Shown here in pieces: positions 1-7,302 of a DNA stretch of 64,000 nucleotides (the first letter of the stretch is position 1; the number at the start of each line of letters is the position of its first letter). The notes under the pieces are model-generated. The model was not told the DNA's origin, did not search any database, and saw only the letters and a program-made list of their open reading frames with translations. Source of the DNA: Actinospineispora acaciae DSM 45401 (lineage in GTDB: Bacteria > Actinomycetota > Actinomycetes > Mycobacteriales > Pseudonocardiaceae); the NCBI RefSeq assembly GCF_000620785.1, contig NZ_JIAI01000002.1, positions 874,177 through 938,176 of the forward strand. Reading direction: 5' to 3'. The translations under genes and the position numbers were made by a program.

Positions 1-1273
1 GGCGCGCGGTTGTCCTGCCCAGGCTTCCGGCGGTGAACTCCTCGATGTTCTCGCCAAGCTGGGCGGCCTCGATCGCGCCTCGGAACCGGGGAGCGCCAAC
101 GAGCCGGCCCAGCGTGAGAAGCCGTTGCGCGACTCCTTCGGTGCGTTCAGCGGACGGTAGCCCGAAGACGGCGCGGATCGCGGCTTCGCAGCCAGCCAGG
201 TCACCACGCAGCACCCGGGCGGTGCCCAGATCGACCGTCGCCGACACCTGTCCCGATGCCCACCGTCGGCCGGCGGGCAGTTCGGCGAATGCTTGGACGG
301 CGTGCTCTGCGGCCGGCTCGGCGCGCTTCCCGTCGTTCAATGCGACATAGGCCGAGCTGGCGCACAGCGCGTGCCGAGACCGGTCGAACAGCAGCTCACC
401 GCCAACGCTGTCCTGGAACTCGTCGTCCCCGGCGAGTTCGAGCTGGTCGCTGGCGGCGGCCAGGTCGGCGCTCACCTCGTCGCGGGCGCCGATCAGCGAG
501 AGCGCCCGTGCGCGCACCGAGTGCAGCCGCACACGAGAAGTGCCGGCGGGAGCGCCGATCAGCCCAGCTTCAGCGGCCGCGACGGCGCGGCGAGGCAGGC
601 CCGACCAGAGTGCGACCGTAGCTTGCAGCCCGCGTGCCCACGCGCATAGCGACGGGTGATCGATCACTGAGCCGTAGGTGAATGCGGCCCGTGCCTGCTC
701 CTCGGCCACGTCCGGATGGCCGAGGTCGAAGCTCACCGAAGTCAGCAGCCCGCAGCAAAGCCCCGCCAGTAGGTACAGCTCGGCTTGCTGACGTGGTTTC
801 GAGGTCCGGTCCAGCTGCTCGTATGCGGTGTCTCGCAGCTGCACCAGCTCGGTCAGCATCGTTAGCGGCGGCCGGCTCAGGCACCCGTTCGCGGCTCGCC
901 GCGCGGCGTCCTGGAGATGCTCAAGCGCGGACGGATCGATCGCGCCGGCCGAACTTATGGCGTGCTCGACTGAACGTCGTCCAGCCTCGGCCACCGCGTC
1001 GCCTCCCTCCGCCGGAGCGGCCAGCTCGTCTGGCGGCCCGAGCAAGCGTTCGACTGGCTCGCCGAACCACCCCTCGAGCACTCGGCAGAATGCGGCCGTC
1101 CGAGGGATCGGGGCGCCGCCGCGAAGCCACCGCTTCAACTGGCGCTCAGATACAGCTATCTCATTCTCGCCGAGCCGCCGCGCTTCCGAAGGGAACCGAC
1201 GCAGTACGTCACGCTGTGACAGGTGGGCGGCGCGGATCTTCTGTTCCAACCGGGTCCGCGGGCGGTCGGCCAT
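1..1273 (-). CDS. XRE/transcriptional-regulator-like protein with TPR-like C-terminal region (3' end outside window)
   Basis: Read on the reverse strand from an ATG at 1271-1273, the frame stays open to the left edge, giving at least 423 residues. The N-terminus (MADRPRTRLEQKIRAA) leads into a helix-turn-helix-like region (about residues 10-65: LSQRDVLRRFP, ISERQLKRWLRGG-like, PRTAAFCRVLEGWFG). A long alanine/leucine-rich helical part with TPR-like repeats follows (YLLAGLCCGLL, ARGLQATVALWSG, HSVRARALSLIGARDE). This layout is common for actinomycete regulators that bind a peptide or small ligand. It is divergent from the gene at 1465 and the tandem repeats at 1326-1363 lie between them, so it probably controls that gene and itself. 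No strong ribosome binding site is seen. The C-terminus is cut by the window. Confidence 0.8.
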   Translation of the reverse strand, partial: MADRPRTRLEQKIRAAHLSQRDVLRRFPSEARRLGENEIAVSERQLKRWLRGGAPIPRTAAFCRVLEGWFGEPVERLLGPPDELAAPAEGGDAVAEAGRRSVEHAISSAGAIDPSALEHLQDAARRAANGCLSRPPLTMLTELVQLRDTAYEQLDRTSKPRQQAELYLLAGLCCGLLTSVSFDLGHPDVAEEQARAAFTYGSVIDHPSLCAWARGLQATVALWSGLPRRAVAAAEAGLIGAPAGTSRVRLHSVRARALSLIGARDEVSADLAAASDQLELAGDDEFQDSVGGELLFDRSRHALCASSAYVALNDGKRAEPAAEHAVQAFAELPAGRRWASGQVSATVDLGTARVLRGDLAGCEAAIRAVFGLPSAERTEGVAQRLLTLGRLVGAPRFRGAIEAAQLGENIEEFTAGSLGRTTAR

Positions 1274-1325
1274 AGGTTAGAACCGTAGCGAGCAGCGGCA
1301 TCGTTTAGCGCAGGTTGCGGTACTG

Positions 1326-1363
1326 ATGGCCCTGTCATGGCCTGAAATGGCCCTGTCATGGCC
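1326..1363. repeat. Two 17-bp direct repeats spaced 21 bp, probable operator
   Basis: ATGGCCCTGTCATGGCC occurs at 1326-1342 and again at 1347-1363, exactly 21 bp apart, which is two helical turns. The repeats lie between the divergent starts at 1273 and 1465, so a tandem regulator-binding site is the natural reading; binding is inferred. Confidence 0.6.
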
Positions 1364-1464
1364 CGGGAACGCCCGTCGTCACGCACATAGCGTCCCGCGC
1401 GTGATCGACGACGACACGTGGTGCGGGCTTCTGGCCCGCCGCGACCAGCCGGGGGCGCGACGCC

Positions 1465-1830
1465 ATGGCTGACCAAGACCCCGCATCAGCAGTACGGCTG
1501 ACGTTCGGCCTGCTGCTCGACATGACCGACTACCACGTCCACGCCGTGTATGACCCCGAAGATCCTTGCCCGCTCACTGTGTGCGGCGAGCACCTCATTC
1601 CCGGGATCTTCGTGCCAGGCCCGGCCTTGCTGCATCGCGGCTGCCTGGCGGCCATCCCGGACCCGGACACCGTCGAGCTTCGACCGGCGTCAGCCGTTCG
1701 TCGACGGCTGCTGAACGCTGACCCGGATCACGCCGCCGGGCCGATCCTCAAGCTCACTCGCTGGTATCTCGCGGCGCGTTACGACCAGCGCATACGCCGC
1801 GCGATCACAGCGGAGTGGCGTCGTGGCTGA
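1465..1830 (+). CDS. Small protein of unknown function, divergent from the XRE regulator
   Basis: This is a 121-residue soluble protein starting at ATG 1465. I do not recognise a family. It carries CPLTVCGEH and a later RGC, so three cysteines and a histidine could bind a metal, but the spacing is not a standard zinc finger. The C-terminal third is arginine-rich (RRRLL, YDQRIRRAITAEWRR). It ends at TGA 1828-1830, overlapping a possible GTG start at 1823. Small genes of this type sit next to TPR-type XRE regulators in many actinomycetes, which suggests a regulator-target pair. Confidence 0.6.
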   Translation: MADQDPASAVRLTFGLLLDMTDYHVHAVYDPEDPCPLTVCGEHLIPGIFVPGPALLHRGCLAAIPDPDTVELRPASAVRRRLLNADPDHAAGPILKLTRWYLAARYDQRIRRAITAEWRRG

Positions 1831-1911
1831 GGCGAGCAAGTGCCGCTGTGGCCAGACCACCGTGAGCGGACTCCCGATCCTCTGTGGCCCGCACGATGTC
1901 GGCGGTTCCGC
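1823..1911 (+). pseudogene. Possible truncated small Cys-rich gene
   Basis: A frame opens at GTG 1823 inside the stop region of the preceding gene and reads MAEASKCRCGQTTVSGLPIL then CGPH, a plausible CxC...C zinc-ribbon-like start. It has no stop of its own: from about 1912 it runs through the 3' end of the opposite-strand regulator as a shadow until 2554. I read it as the 5' remnant of a small gene cut off at the junction marked by the palindrome at 1912. It could also be chance. Confidence 0.3.
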
Positions 1912-1929
1912 CATGACCGCGCGGTCATG
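1912..1929. terminator. Perfect 18-bp palindrome at the convergent gene ends
   Basis: CATGACCGCGCGGTCATG is a perfect palindrome with no loop. It overlaps the TGA stop (1925-1927) of the reverse-strand regulator. It could be a short bidirectional terminator or a protein-binding site. There is no T-tract. Confidence 0.4.
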
Positions 1930-2746
1930 CCGTCGTCCGGTGCAGGGCGGCGAGCTTGGCGGCGCTGGGGCTGCCGGGCTCGGCGGTGCAGAGCACCAGG
2001 CGCAGGTCGTGGCCGGGGAAGCGCAGGGTCTGCAGCTCCAGGTCCAGCTCGCCCAGCTCCGGGTGGGTGATCCGCTTGCGCAGGATCGGCCGGTCCCGCA
2101 CGTCGTGGCTGGCCCAGCCGGCGGCGAACGCCGGGCTGTGGGCGGTGAACGCCCTGGCCAGCTCGGTGATCGCGGGTTCGGACGGGTAGCGCGCGCCGGC
2201 CGACCGCAGCTCGGCGGCGACCTGCCTGTCGAACTCGCCGTCGGTGCCCTCGCCGGCGCCGCACCGGGTGCCGCCGTCGCGCAGGGACAGCCGCACCACG
2301 TTGCGCTCGGACGCGGGCAGCGCCGCGAAGTCGGCGATCACGGCGGCCGCCATGGCATTCCAGGCGACGATGTCCTGCGCGGGGTTCACCACGTAGCCGG
2401 GGACCGGGCCGAGCCGGTCCAGCAGCCGGCGCACGTCGTCGGGCACCGCATCGTCGGGTGCCCCGTCACGGCCGCGCGGGGCCTGGTCGGCGAGCCGGGC
2501 CAGGTGCGCGCGCTCGGTGTCGGTCAGCCGCAGCGCGGTGGCCAGCGCCGCTAGCACCTGGGTGGACGGGCGCGGCGCGCGGGCCTGCTCCAACCGCTCG
2601 TAGTAGCTGGTGGACACCCCGGCCAGCCAGGCCACCTCCTCGCGGCGCAGGCCCGGGGTGCGGCGGGCCCGCCCGGCCGGCGCCGGCTCGGGTCGCAGCG
2701 CCTCCCGGCGGTGCCGCAGGAACTCGGCCAGTTCGCGCTTGCTCAT
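1925..2746 (-). CDS. XRE-family transcriptional regulator, MmyB-like
   Basis: This 273-residue protein has an N-terminal helix-turn-helix (about residues 30-62: TPGLRREEVAWLAGVSTSYY, then ERLEQARAPRPS). A MmyB-type PAS-like ligand-binding domain follows from about residue 105 (LGPVPGYVVNPAQDIVAWN). These are the hallmarks of the actinobacterial MmyB-like regulator family, which typically represses an adjacent short-chain reductase operon in response to a small ligand, possibly a fatty acid. It is divergent from the SnoaL/NmrA pair starting at 2877, its likely target. The start is ATG 2744-2746, with the intergenic region 2747-2876 carrying both promoters. Confidence 0.92.
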   Translation of the reverse strand: MSKRELAEFLRHRREALRPEPAPAGRARRTPGLRREEVAWLAGVSTSYYERLEQARAPRPSTQVLAALATALRLTDTERAHLARLADQAPRGRDGAPDDAVPDDVRRLLDRLGPVPGYVVNPAQDIVAWNAMAAAVIADFAALPASERNVVRLSLRDGGTRCGAGEGTDGEFDRQVAAELRSAGARYPSEPAITELARAFTAHSPAFAAGWASHDVRDRPILRKRITHPELGELDLELQTLRFPGHDLRLVLCTAEPGSPSAAKLAALHRTTA

Positions 2747-2876
2747 GTGCTCAAGGCTGGCACGTCCGGGGGTCGGTTATCCACGGACCGGTGGTCCGGG
2801 GCTGACCGGGCCGTTCCGCGGTTGCCGCCACCGCGGCGAGCCTGGACACACGCACCACACACGGAGGTCAACACAC

Positions 2877-3320
2877 GTGCCGCGCACACCCGAAGAGACG
2901 TTCCGGCGGCTGCTGGAGCTGCTGTTGGACAAGGACATGGACGGCATCGCCGACCTGTGGGCGCCGGACGGGGAGGCGGAGTTCCCGTTCGCCACCGGCG
3001 GCGCCCCGACCCGGTTGGACGGCCGGGAGGCGGTCCGCCGCTACCTGGACGGCTACCCGGACCGGATGGACGTGACGGACATCCCGTCGGTGACCGTGCA
3101 CCACACGCAGGACCCGGACACGGTCGTCGTCGAGTTCACCGCGAACGGGCGCACCGTGAGCACGGACACCCCGTACCGGATGGACTACATCGCGGTGGTC
3201 ACCGTCAAGGACGGACTGATCGCGTCCTACCGGGACTACTGGAGCCCGGTGGCGGCCGCCCGCGCCGCCGGCACCCTGCCCGAGCTGCTGGCCGCGCTGG
3301 ACGCGACGGTGGCCCGATGA
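2877..3320 (+). CDS. SnoaL-like / nuclear transport factor 2 family protein
   Basis: This is a 147-residue NTF2-fold protein (RTPEETFRRLLELLLDKDMD, then GIADLWAPDGEAEFPF ... YRDYWSPVAAARAAG). The family includes ketosteroid isomerase-like enzymes and polyketide cyclases; the real substrate is unknown. I chose GTG 2877 because GGAGG at 2863-2867 sits nine bases upstream; the frame is open further upstream, but that part reads as non-coding. The stop overlaps the ATG of the next gene (ATGA), so the two are probably translationally coupled. The divergent MmyB-like regulator likely controls both. Confidence 0.88.
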   Translation: MPRTPEETFRRLLELLLDKDMDGIADLWAPDGEAEFPFATGGAPTRLDGREAVRRYLDGYPDRMDVTDIPSVTVHHTQDPDTVVVEFTANGRTVSTDTPYRMDYIAVVTVKDGLIASYRDYWSPVAAARAAGTLPELLAALDATVAR

Positions 3321-4174
3321 GCACGGTCCTGGTCACCGGGGGGACCGGCAACACCGGCCGGCCGCTGTGCGCGCTGCTGCGTACAAGAGGCGCCAGGGTG
3401 CGGGCGGCCAGCCGCCACCCGGACGACGCAGAGGCGGTGCGGTTCGACTGGCACGACCCGGCCACCCACGGCGCCGCGCTGGACGGGGTGGACGCCGTCT
3501 ACCTCGTTCCGCCGCTGCTGAACCTCGACCCGATGACGCTGGTCGGCCCGTTCCTGGACACCGCGCGGAGGCTGGGCGTGCGGAAGGTGGTGCTGCTCGG
3601 CTCGCTGGCGGTGCTGCCGAACGCGCCCGGGGTGGCGGAGATGTACGACGCGGTGCGGCGCGCGCCGGAGTGGGTGGTGCTGCGGCCGTCCGGGTTCATG
3701 CAGAACTTCACCGGCCCGCACCCGCTGGCCGCCCGCATCCGGGAGCGCGGCGAGATCCGCACCGCCAGCGGCGGCGGCCGGCTCGGCTGGATCGACGCCG
3801 AGGACATCGCGTCCGTCGCCGCCGTCGCGCTGCTCGACCCTGGGATCGCGGGCGAGCACGTGCTGACCGGGCCGGAGTCGCTCGGCTACCGGGACGCGGC
3901 GTCGACCATCGCGAAGATCACCGGGCGAACCATCCGGGTCGTCGACATCACCGTCGAGGAGCTGGCCCGCACGTACGTCGACGCCGGCATGCCCGCCGAC
4001 TACGCCGAAGCGCTGGCCGGCATGCACGCGGACATCCGCGCCGGTAGCGAAGACCGTGTGACGACCGCGGTGCGCGACATCACCGGGCGCGAGCCGCGTT
4101 CGTTCGAGGAATTCGTCCGGAGCCACGACACGGCCACAGCGGCCTTTGTCAAGCCTTCCCGGGCGGTGACGTAG
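3317..4174 (+). CDS. NmrA-like NAD(P)-binding atypical short-chain reductase
   Basis: This 285-residue protein starts with MSTVLVTGGTGNTGRPLC, a Rossmann dinucleotide-binding motif (GGTGNTG), and continues as the NmrA/ergot-alkaloid-type atypical SDR family (VLRPSGFMQNF, RLGWIDAEDIASVAAVALL, GPESLGYRDAASTIAKITG). Members act as NAD(P)H-dependent reductases or redox sensors. The start ATG overlaps the TGA of the SnoaL-like gene by four bases, so the two form an operon. A strong hairpin terminator follows directly at 4185. Substrate is not predictable; together with the SnoaL-like protein it looks like a small detoxification or redox unit. Confidence 0.9.
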   Translation: MSTVLVTGGTGNTGRPLCALLRTRGARVRAASRHPDDAEAVRFDWHDPATHGAALDGVDAVYLVPPLLNLDPMTLVGPFLDTARRLGVRKVVLLGSLAVLPNAPGVAEMYDAVRRAPEWVVLRPSGFMQNFTGPHPLAARIRERGEIRTASGGGRLGWIDAEDIASVAAVALLDPGIAGEHVLTGPESLGYRDAASTIAKITGRTIRVVDITVEELARTYVDAGMPADYAEALAGMHADIRAGSEDRVTTAVRDITGREPRSFEEFVRSHDTATAAFVKPSRAVT

Positions 4175-4184
4175 AATAAGGACA

Positions 4185-4221
4185 GTAGCGGCCCCCCCGA
4201 CGCACCCGGGGGGGCCGCTAC
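4185..4221. terminator. Strong bidirectional terminator hairpin
   Basis: A perfect 14-bp stem (GTAGCGGCCCCCCC at 4185-4198 with its complement at 4208-4221) encloses a 9-base loop. It lies 11 bases after the NmrA-like stop and also faces the 3' end of the reverse-strand gene at 4265, so it can end transcription from both sides. Confidence 0.9.
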
Positions 4222-4264
4222 CTTTGTCAGAACCGCCTCGTCACTGAGGCTGCTGGTGGCCGGA

Positions 4265-4519
4265 TCAGTAGCCGGCGCCACCGCCGCTCGAGCCCGCGTT
4301 GCACTGCGAGCTGTTGGCCGAACCATTACCGAGGAGCCCGAGTCCCAGGTCGATCGGAATCAGACACCAGGACTGCGCGGTCCCGCCGGGCCCGCCGACG
4401 GCGTAGCCGTGTCCGTGCCCGCCCGCCAGCGCGGTCGCGCCGAACAGGCCGGACGTACCCACTGCCAGGGCACCCACCGCGACGGTCACGGCGGCACGCT
4501 TTCCAAGCTTGCGAATCAT
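4265..4519 (-). CDS. Small secreted protein of unknown function
   Basis: This 84-residue protein has a classical signal peptide (MIRKLGKRAAVTVAVGALAV then GTSGLFGATALA, cleavage probably after ALA near residue 32). The mature part of about 52 residues is Gly/His-rich, with HGHGYAVGGPGG, a central hydrophobic CLIPIDLGLGLLGNGSANSS and a QCNAGSSGGGAGY tail. Two cysteines could form one disulfide. It resembles short chaplin-like or cell-surface peptides of filamentous actinomycetes in size and composition, but no chaplin domain can be claimed. A good ribosome binding site (GGGAGG) precedes ATG 4519. Confidence 0.72.
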   Translation of the reverse strand: MIRKLGKRAAVTVAVGALAVGTSGLFGATALAGGHGHGYAVGGPGGTAQSWCLIPIDLGLGLLGNGSANSSQCNAGSSGGGAGY

Positions 4520-4877
4520 CGTGTCCTCCCTTTTCGTCGGCCAAGGCGCGTGTCGCCTTAACCGACTTCAAGGTCTACTGGCATGCTGTTCGCGTTGTCC
4601 ATGGCTGGTTCATCCCGATTGCGAAACTACCGGTCAGGGCTAAGCCCCGACCGGGTGGCAGTGCCATACAATCGAGGCTGACATACGTTTGATCGGTTAC
4701 TGGTCGTAGTCATGGGCCGGTCGGCCCACTCGTACGAGTAGTTTTCACGCGATGCCGGCGTCGACCGTTCGTGTTGATTGTCGAACTCGGTCCACTTTAT
4801 TCGGCCTGTCGCATTCTTTTGTGGAATAAACGCGCCACATCGGCTCACTCTTTCCCGTGAACTAACGCGAACGGGGG
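4520..4877. other. Gene-free, lower-GC intergenic region with one hairpin
   Basis: No convincing gene is seen in this 358-bp stretch, whose AT content is well above its surroundings. It holds the promoter of the small secreted gene near 4520-4620 and an imperfect hairpin at 4630-4654 (CCGGTCAGGGC, loop TAA, then GCCCCGACCGG, one mismatch), which may terminate one of the flanking transcripts. The open frame of the lipoprotein's opposite phase runs through here but does not look coding. Confidence 0.5.
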
Positions 4878-6494
4878 TCAGGGTGGGCAGAGCACGCTGG
4901 CCGGCGGCACCGTGCCGTTGACCCACAGCGCGTCCACCGCCGAGGTGACGCACGGCGTGCGCGGGTAGGCGCCCCGGCCGGCGCCCTGCCAGTTGACCAC
5001 CCGGGCCGGCGCGAGCTGGTCGGCGGCGCGCTGGTAGCCCTGCAGGGGCTGGCGCGGGCTGAGCGCGGTGGCCAGCACGAGCATCGGCGGCGCGCCGTTG
5101 GCCGGGCCGGGCCTGGCGGGCTCGGCGGGCACCGGCCACGCCGTGCACATCAGCAGCCGTTGGGCCATCACCGCGCCGAACACCGGATGGTCGGTCCGCC
5201 ACTTCGCGATCAGGCCGGTGACCTGCGGCGGGCTGACCCGTTGCGTGGTGTCGTTGCAGGTGGTGGCCAGGGACAGGTCGAAGCGGCCGTTCAGGCCGAC
5301 CATCTGGTCGAGGTAGCGCAGCAGCCCGGTGGAGCTGCCGCGCTGGGCCTCGGCGATCGCGGCCGTCAGCGCGGGCCAGCCCTCCGGGTCGTCCAGCCCG
5401 ATCAGCACCGCGTGCAGCATCCCGGTGCCGGTGAGCTGGTCGCCGTCCGGGCCGGGCTCGGGGCGGTTGCGCAGCTGCTCGGCCAGTTGGCGCAGGGTGG
5501 CGCGCGGATCGGCGCCCAGCGGGCAGCCCGGCCGGGCCGCGCAGTCCTTGGCGAACGCGTCGAAGGTGGCCTCGGCGGCGGTGGCGCGCGCCTCGGCCGC
5601 CCCGATCGCGTCCTGGGTCGGGTCCGGCGGGGAGTCCAGCACCACCCGGCCCACCGAGCTCGGCGAGCCCTGCGCCCACACCGACAGCGCGCGCGCCCCG
5701 TCGCCCAGCCCGAGCGCGCTGAGCGTGCGCACCCCGAGCAGCCGGCGCGCCCGTTCCACGTCCTGGACGGTGTGCGCGGTGTCGTACCTGGTCAGCGTGT
5801 CGCCCTCGGTGAGGTAGCACTCCTGCACGATCTGCCGGGCGTCCTCCAGCAGCCGGTCCACCGCCCTCGGGTCGGGGCCGGAGACGTCGGTGTTCAGGAT
5901 GTCCTCGCGCAGGTCCGGCGGCGCGCAGTCCAGCCGGCTGGTGCCCTCGCCCCTGCGGTCCATCCCGATCAGGTCGAAGTGGCTGAGCAGCGACGCGGGC
6001 ACGGTGGCGGCCAGCCGGGCGGCGCGGGTGGTGCCGGTCTCGCCGTCGCTGTCGCCCAGGATCAGCAGCGGTGGCCGGGTGCCGGGCGGCTGGTTGTCCA
6101 GGGAGGCGCGCATCAGCCCGATCGAGGACTGCCGGCGCCGGCCGGTGTCGGAGTCGGCGTCCACCGGGATGTCCGCGCACTCGAAGCGCAGCGGGCGGTC
6201 GGACGGTATCCGCACCGGCAGGATCGCCTGCAGGTCCTCCGTGCAGTCGATGAAGTCCACCGCGTCGGCCCTGCCCACATCGGGCACCGGGACCACCGGG
6301 CCCGGGGGTGGCGGTGGCCGGCGTTGCGGGGGCTCCGGGGCGCCGTCCACGGCGCTGGGGCCCTGCACCGCGACCGGCGGGCGCGTCGAGGGGCCGACGG
6401 TGCACGAGCAGAGGGCCAGGCCGGCAGCGGCCACGGCGACGGCCAGCTTGCCCAGCCCGGCCGGCCCCCGCCCTCGACCAGCCGATCGCCGCAC
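4878..6494 (-). CDS. Lipoprotein with TAP-like alpha/beta hydrolase fold, apparently catalytically dead
   Basis: This 538-residue protein has a basic N-terminus, a hydrophobic stretch and a lipobox-like LCSC (lipidated Cys31). A proline-rich linker (about 34-75) precedes an alpha/beta hydrolase domain and a TAP-like C-terminal domain (DPTQDAIGAAEARATAAE-type helices; final PPASVLCPP). The family is of exported proline-type peptidases with a GxSxG nucleophile, an Asp in a TLDPxTP-like strand and a His in GAGHG. Here those positions read GLGDG (Gly264), ALSPRQP (Ser479) and GAGRG (Arg507), and the oxyanion GGPGGSG segment is GDSDGETG. All three catalytic residues appear lost although length and fold motifs are kept. 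An extracytoplasmic binding or structural role is inferred. Confidence 0.85.
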   Translation of the reverse strand: MRRSAGRGRGPAGLGKLAVAVAAAGLALCSCTVGPSTRPPVAVQGPSAVDGAPEPPQRRPPPPPGPVVPVPDVGRADAVDFIDCTEDLQAILPVRIPSDRPLRFECADIPVDADSDTGRRRQSSIGLMRASLDNQPPGTRPPLLILGDSDGETGTTRAARLAATVPASLLSHFDLIGMDRRGEGTSRLDCAPPDLREDILNTDVSGPDPRAVDRLLEDARQIVQECYLTEGDTLTRYDTAHTVQDVERARRLLGVRTLSALGLGDGARALSVWAQGSPSSVGRVVLDSPPDPTQDAIGAAEARATAAEATFDAFAKDCAARPGCPLGADPRATLRQLAEQLRNRPEPGPDGDQLTGTGMLHAVLIGLDDPEGWPALTAAIAEAQRGSSTGLLRYLDQMVGLNGRFDLSLATTCNDTTQRVSPPQVTGLIAKWRTDHPVFGAVMAQRLLMCTAWPVPAEPARPGPANGAPPMLVLATALSPRQPLQGYQRAADQLAPARVVNWQGAGRGAYPRTPCVTSAVDALWVNGTVPPASVLCPP

Positions 6495-6596
6495 GCGTCT
6501 CTCCCCAGCTCAGTCAGCACCGCGACGCGGAGTGCGCCGCACCGTACAGCCTGATGGCTACGGGGTGAGGATCCGGTGAGCCACGGGTTTGATCCT

Positions 6597-7298
6597 CTAG
6601 CCCTCGCGCAGGTACCGCAGCAGCAGCACGCCGTCCTCCTCCAGGACGCCGGCCAGCCGCAGCCCGCGCGGCGCGTCCAGCGCACTCCCGACCATCCGGG
6701 CGGTGCCGGCGCCGACCAGCGCCGGGGTGATCGTGAGGCACAGCTCGTCCACGGCGCCGGCCGCGACCAGCTCGCCGAACAGCCGGGGGCCGCCCTCGCA
6801 CAGCACCCGGCGCAGGCCGCGCGCGTCCAGCTCGGCGAGCAGGGCGGCCGGGGTCAGCGGGTGTTCGCCCAGCTCGACGACCTCGGCGCCGGCGTCGGCC
6901 AGCCGGCGCAGGTTGGCCGGCGGGGCGCCCGAGGCGGCCAGAATCAGCGGCGGCACGGCGGTGTCGGTGAACAGCGGCGCCGCCGGATCCAGCTCGGCGC
7001 TCGCGGTGACCACGGCGATCCTCGGCGGTGCGCCGGTGGCCTGGTTGGGTTTGCGGGCGCCCCGGTAGTTCTCGGCGCGGGCGGTCTGGGCGCCGACCAA
7101 TATCACGTCGCACAGCCGGCGCAGCAGCCCGAACACCCGGCGGTCCGGCTTGCTCGACAACCCCCGGGACAGGCCGCGCACGGTGGCCGCGCCGTCCACG
7201 CTGGTCACGAAGTTCACCCGGACGTAGGGCCGCTCCAGCCCGTCCGGGTACGCGTAGGCCCGCGCGAGGTTGGCTTCGGACAGCTCGGACAGCCGCAC
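6597..7298 (-). CDS. RibD C-terminal domain / dihydrofolate-reductase-fold reductase
   Basis: This 233-residue protein matches the stand-alone RibD-C family (RPYVRVNFVTSVDGAATVRG, LRRLCDVILVGAQTARAENYRG, VLCEGGPRLFGELVAAGAVDELCLTITPALVG). Family members reduce pyrimidine or folate-like substrates with NADPH. It lacks the deaminase domain of true RibD, so a role in riboflavin synthesis is not implied; this window also has no other rib pathway gene except ribF. It starts four bases after the stop of the acyl-CoA dehydrogenase gene and is likely cotranscribed with it. Confidence 0.88.
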   Translation of the reverse strand: MRLSELSEANLARAYAYPDGLERPYVRVNFVTSVDGAATVRGLSRGLSSKPDRRVFGLLRRLCDVILVGAQTARAENYRGARKPNQATGAPPRIAVVTASAELDPAAPLFTDTAVPPLILAASGAPPANLRRLADAGAEVVELGEHPLTPAALLAELDARGLRRVLCEGGPRLFGELVAAGAVDELCLTITPALVGAGTARMVGSALDAPRGLRLAGVLEEDGVLLLRYLREG

Positions 7299-7302
7299 GA
7301 AC

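Noticed and set aside
4865..4885. Possible fourth copy of the 22-bp repeat (GTCAGGGTGGG at 4876)
   Set aside because: Only the 9 bases GTCAGGGTG match; no GAGTCGGGG half is present, so it is chance similarity at a gene end.
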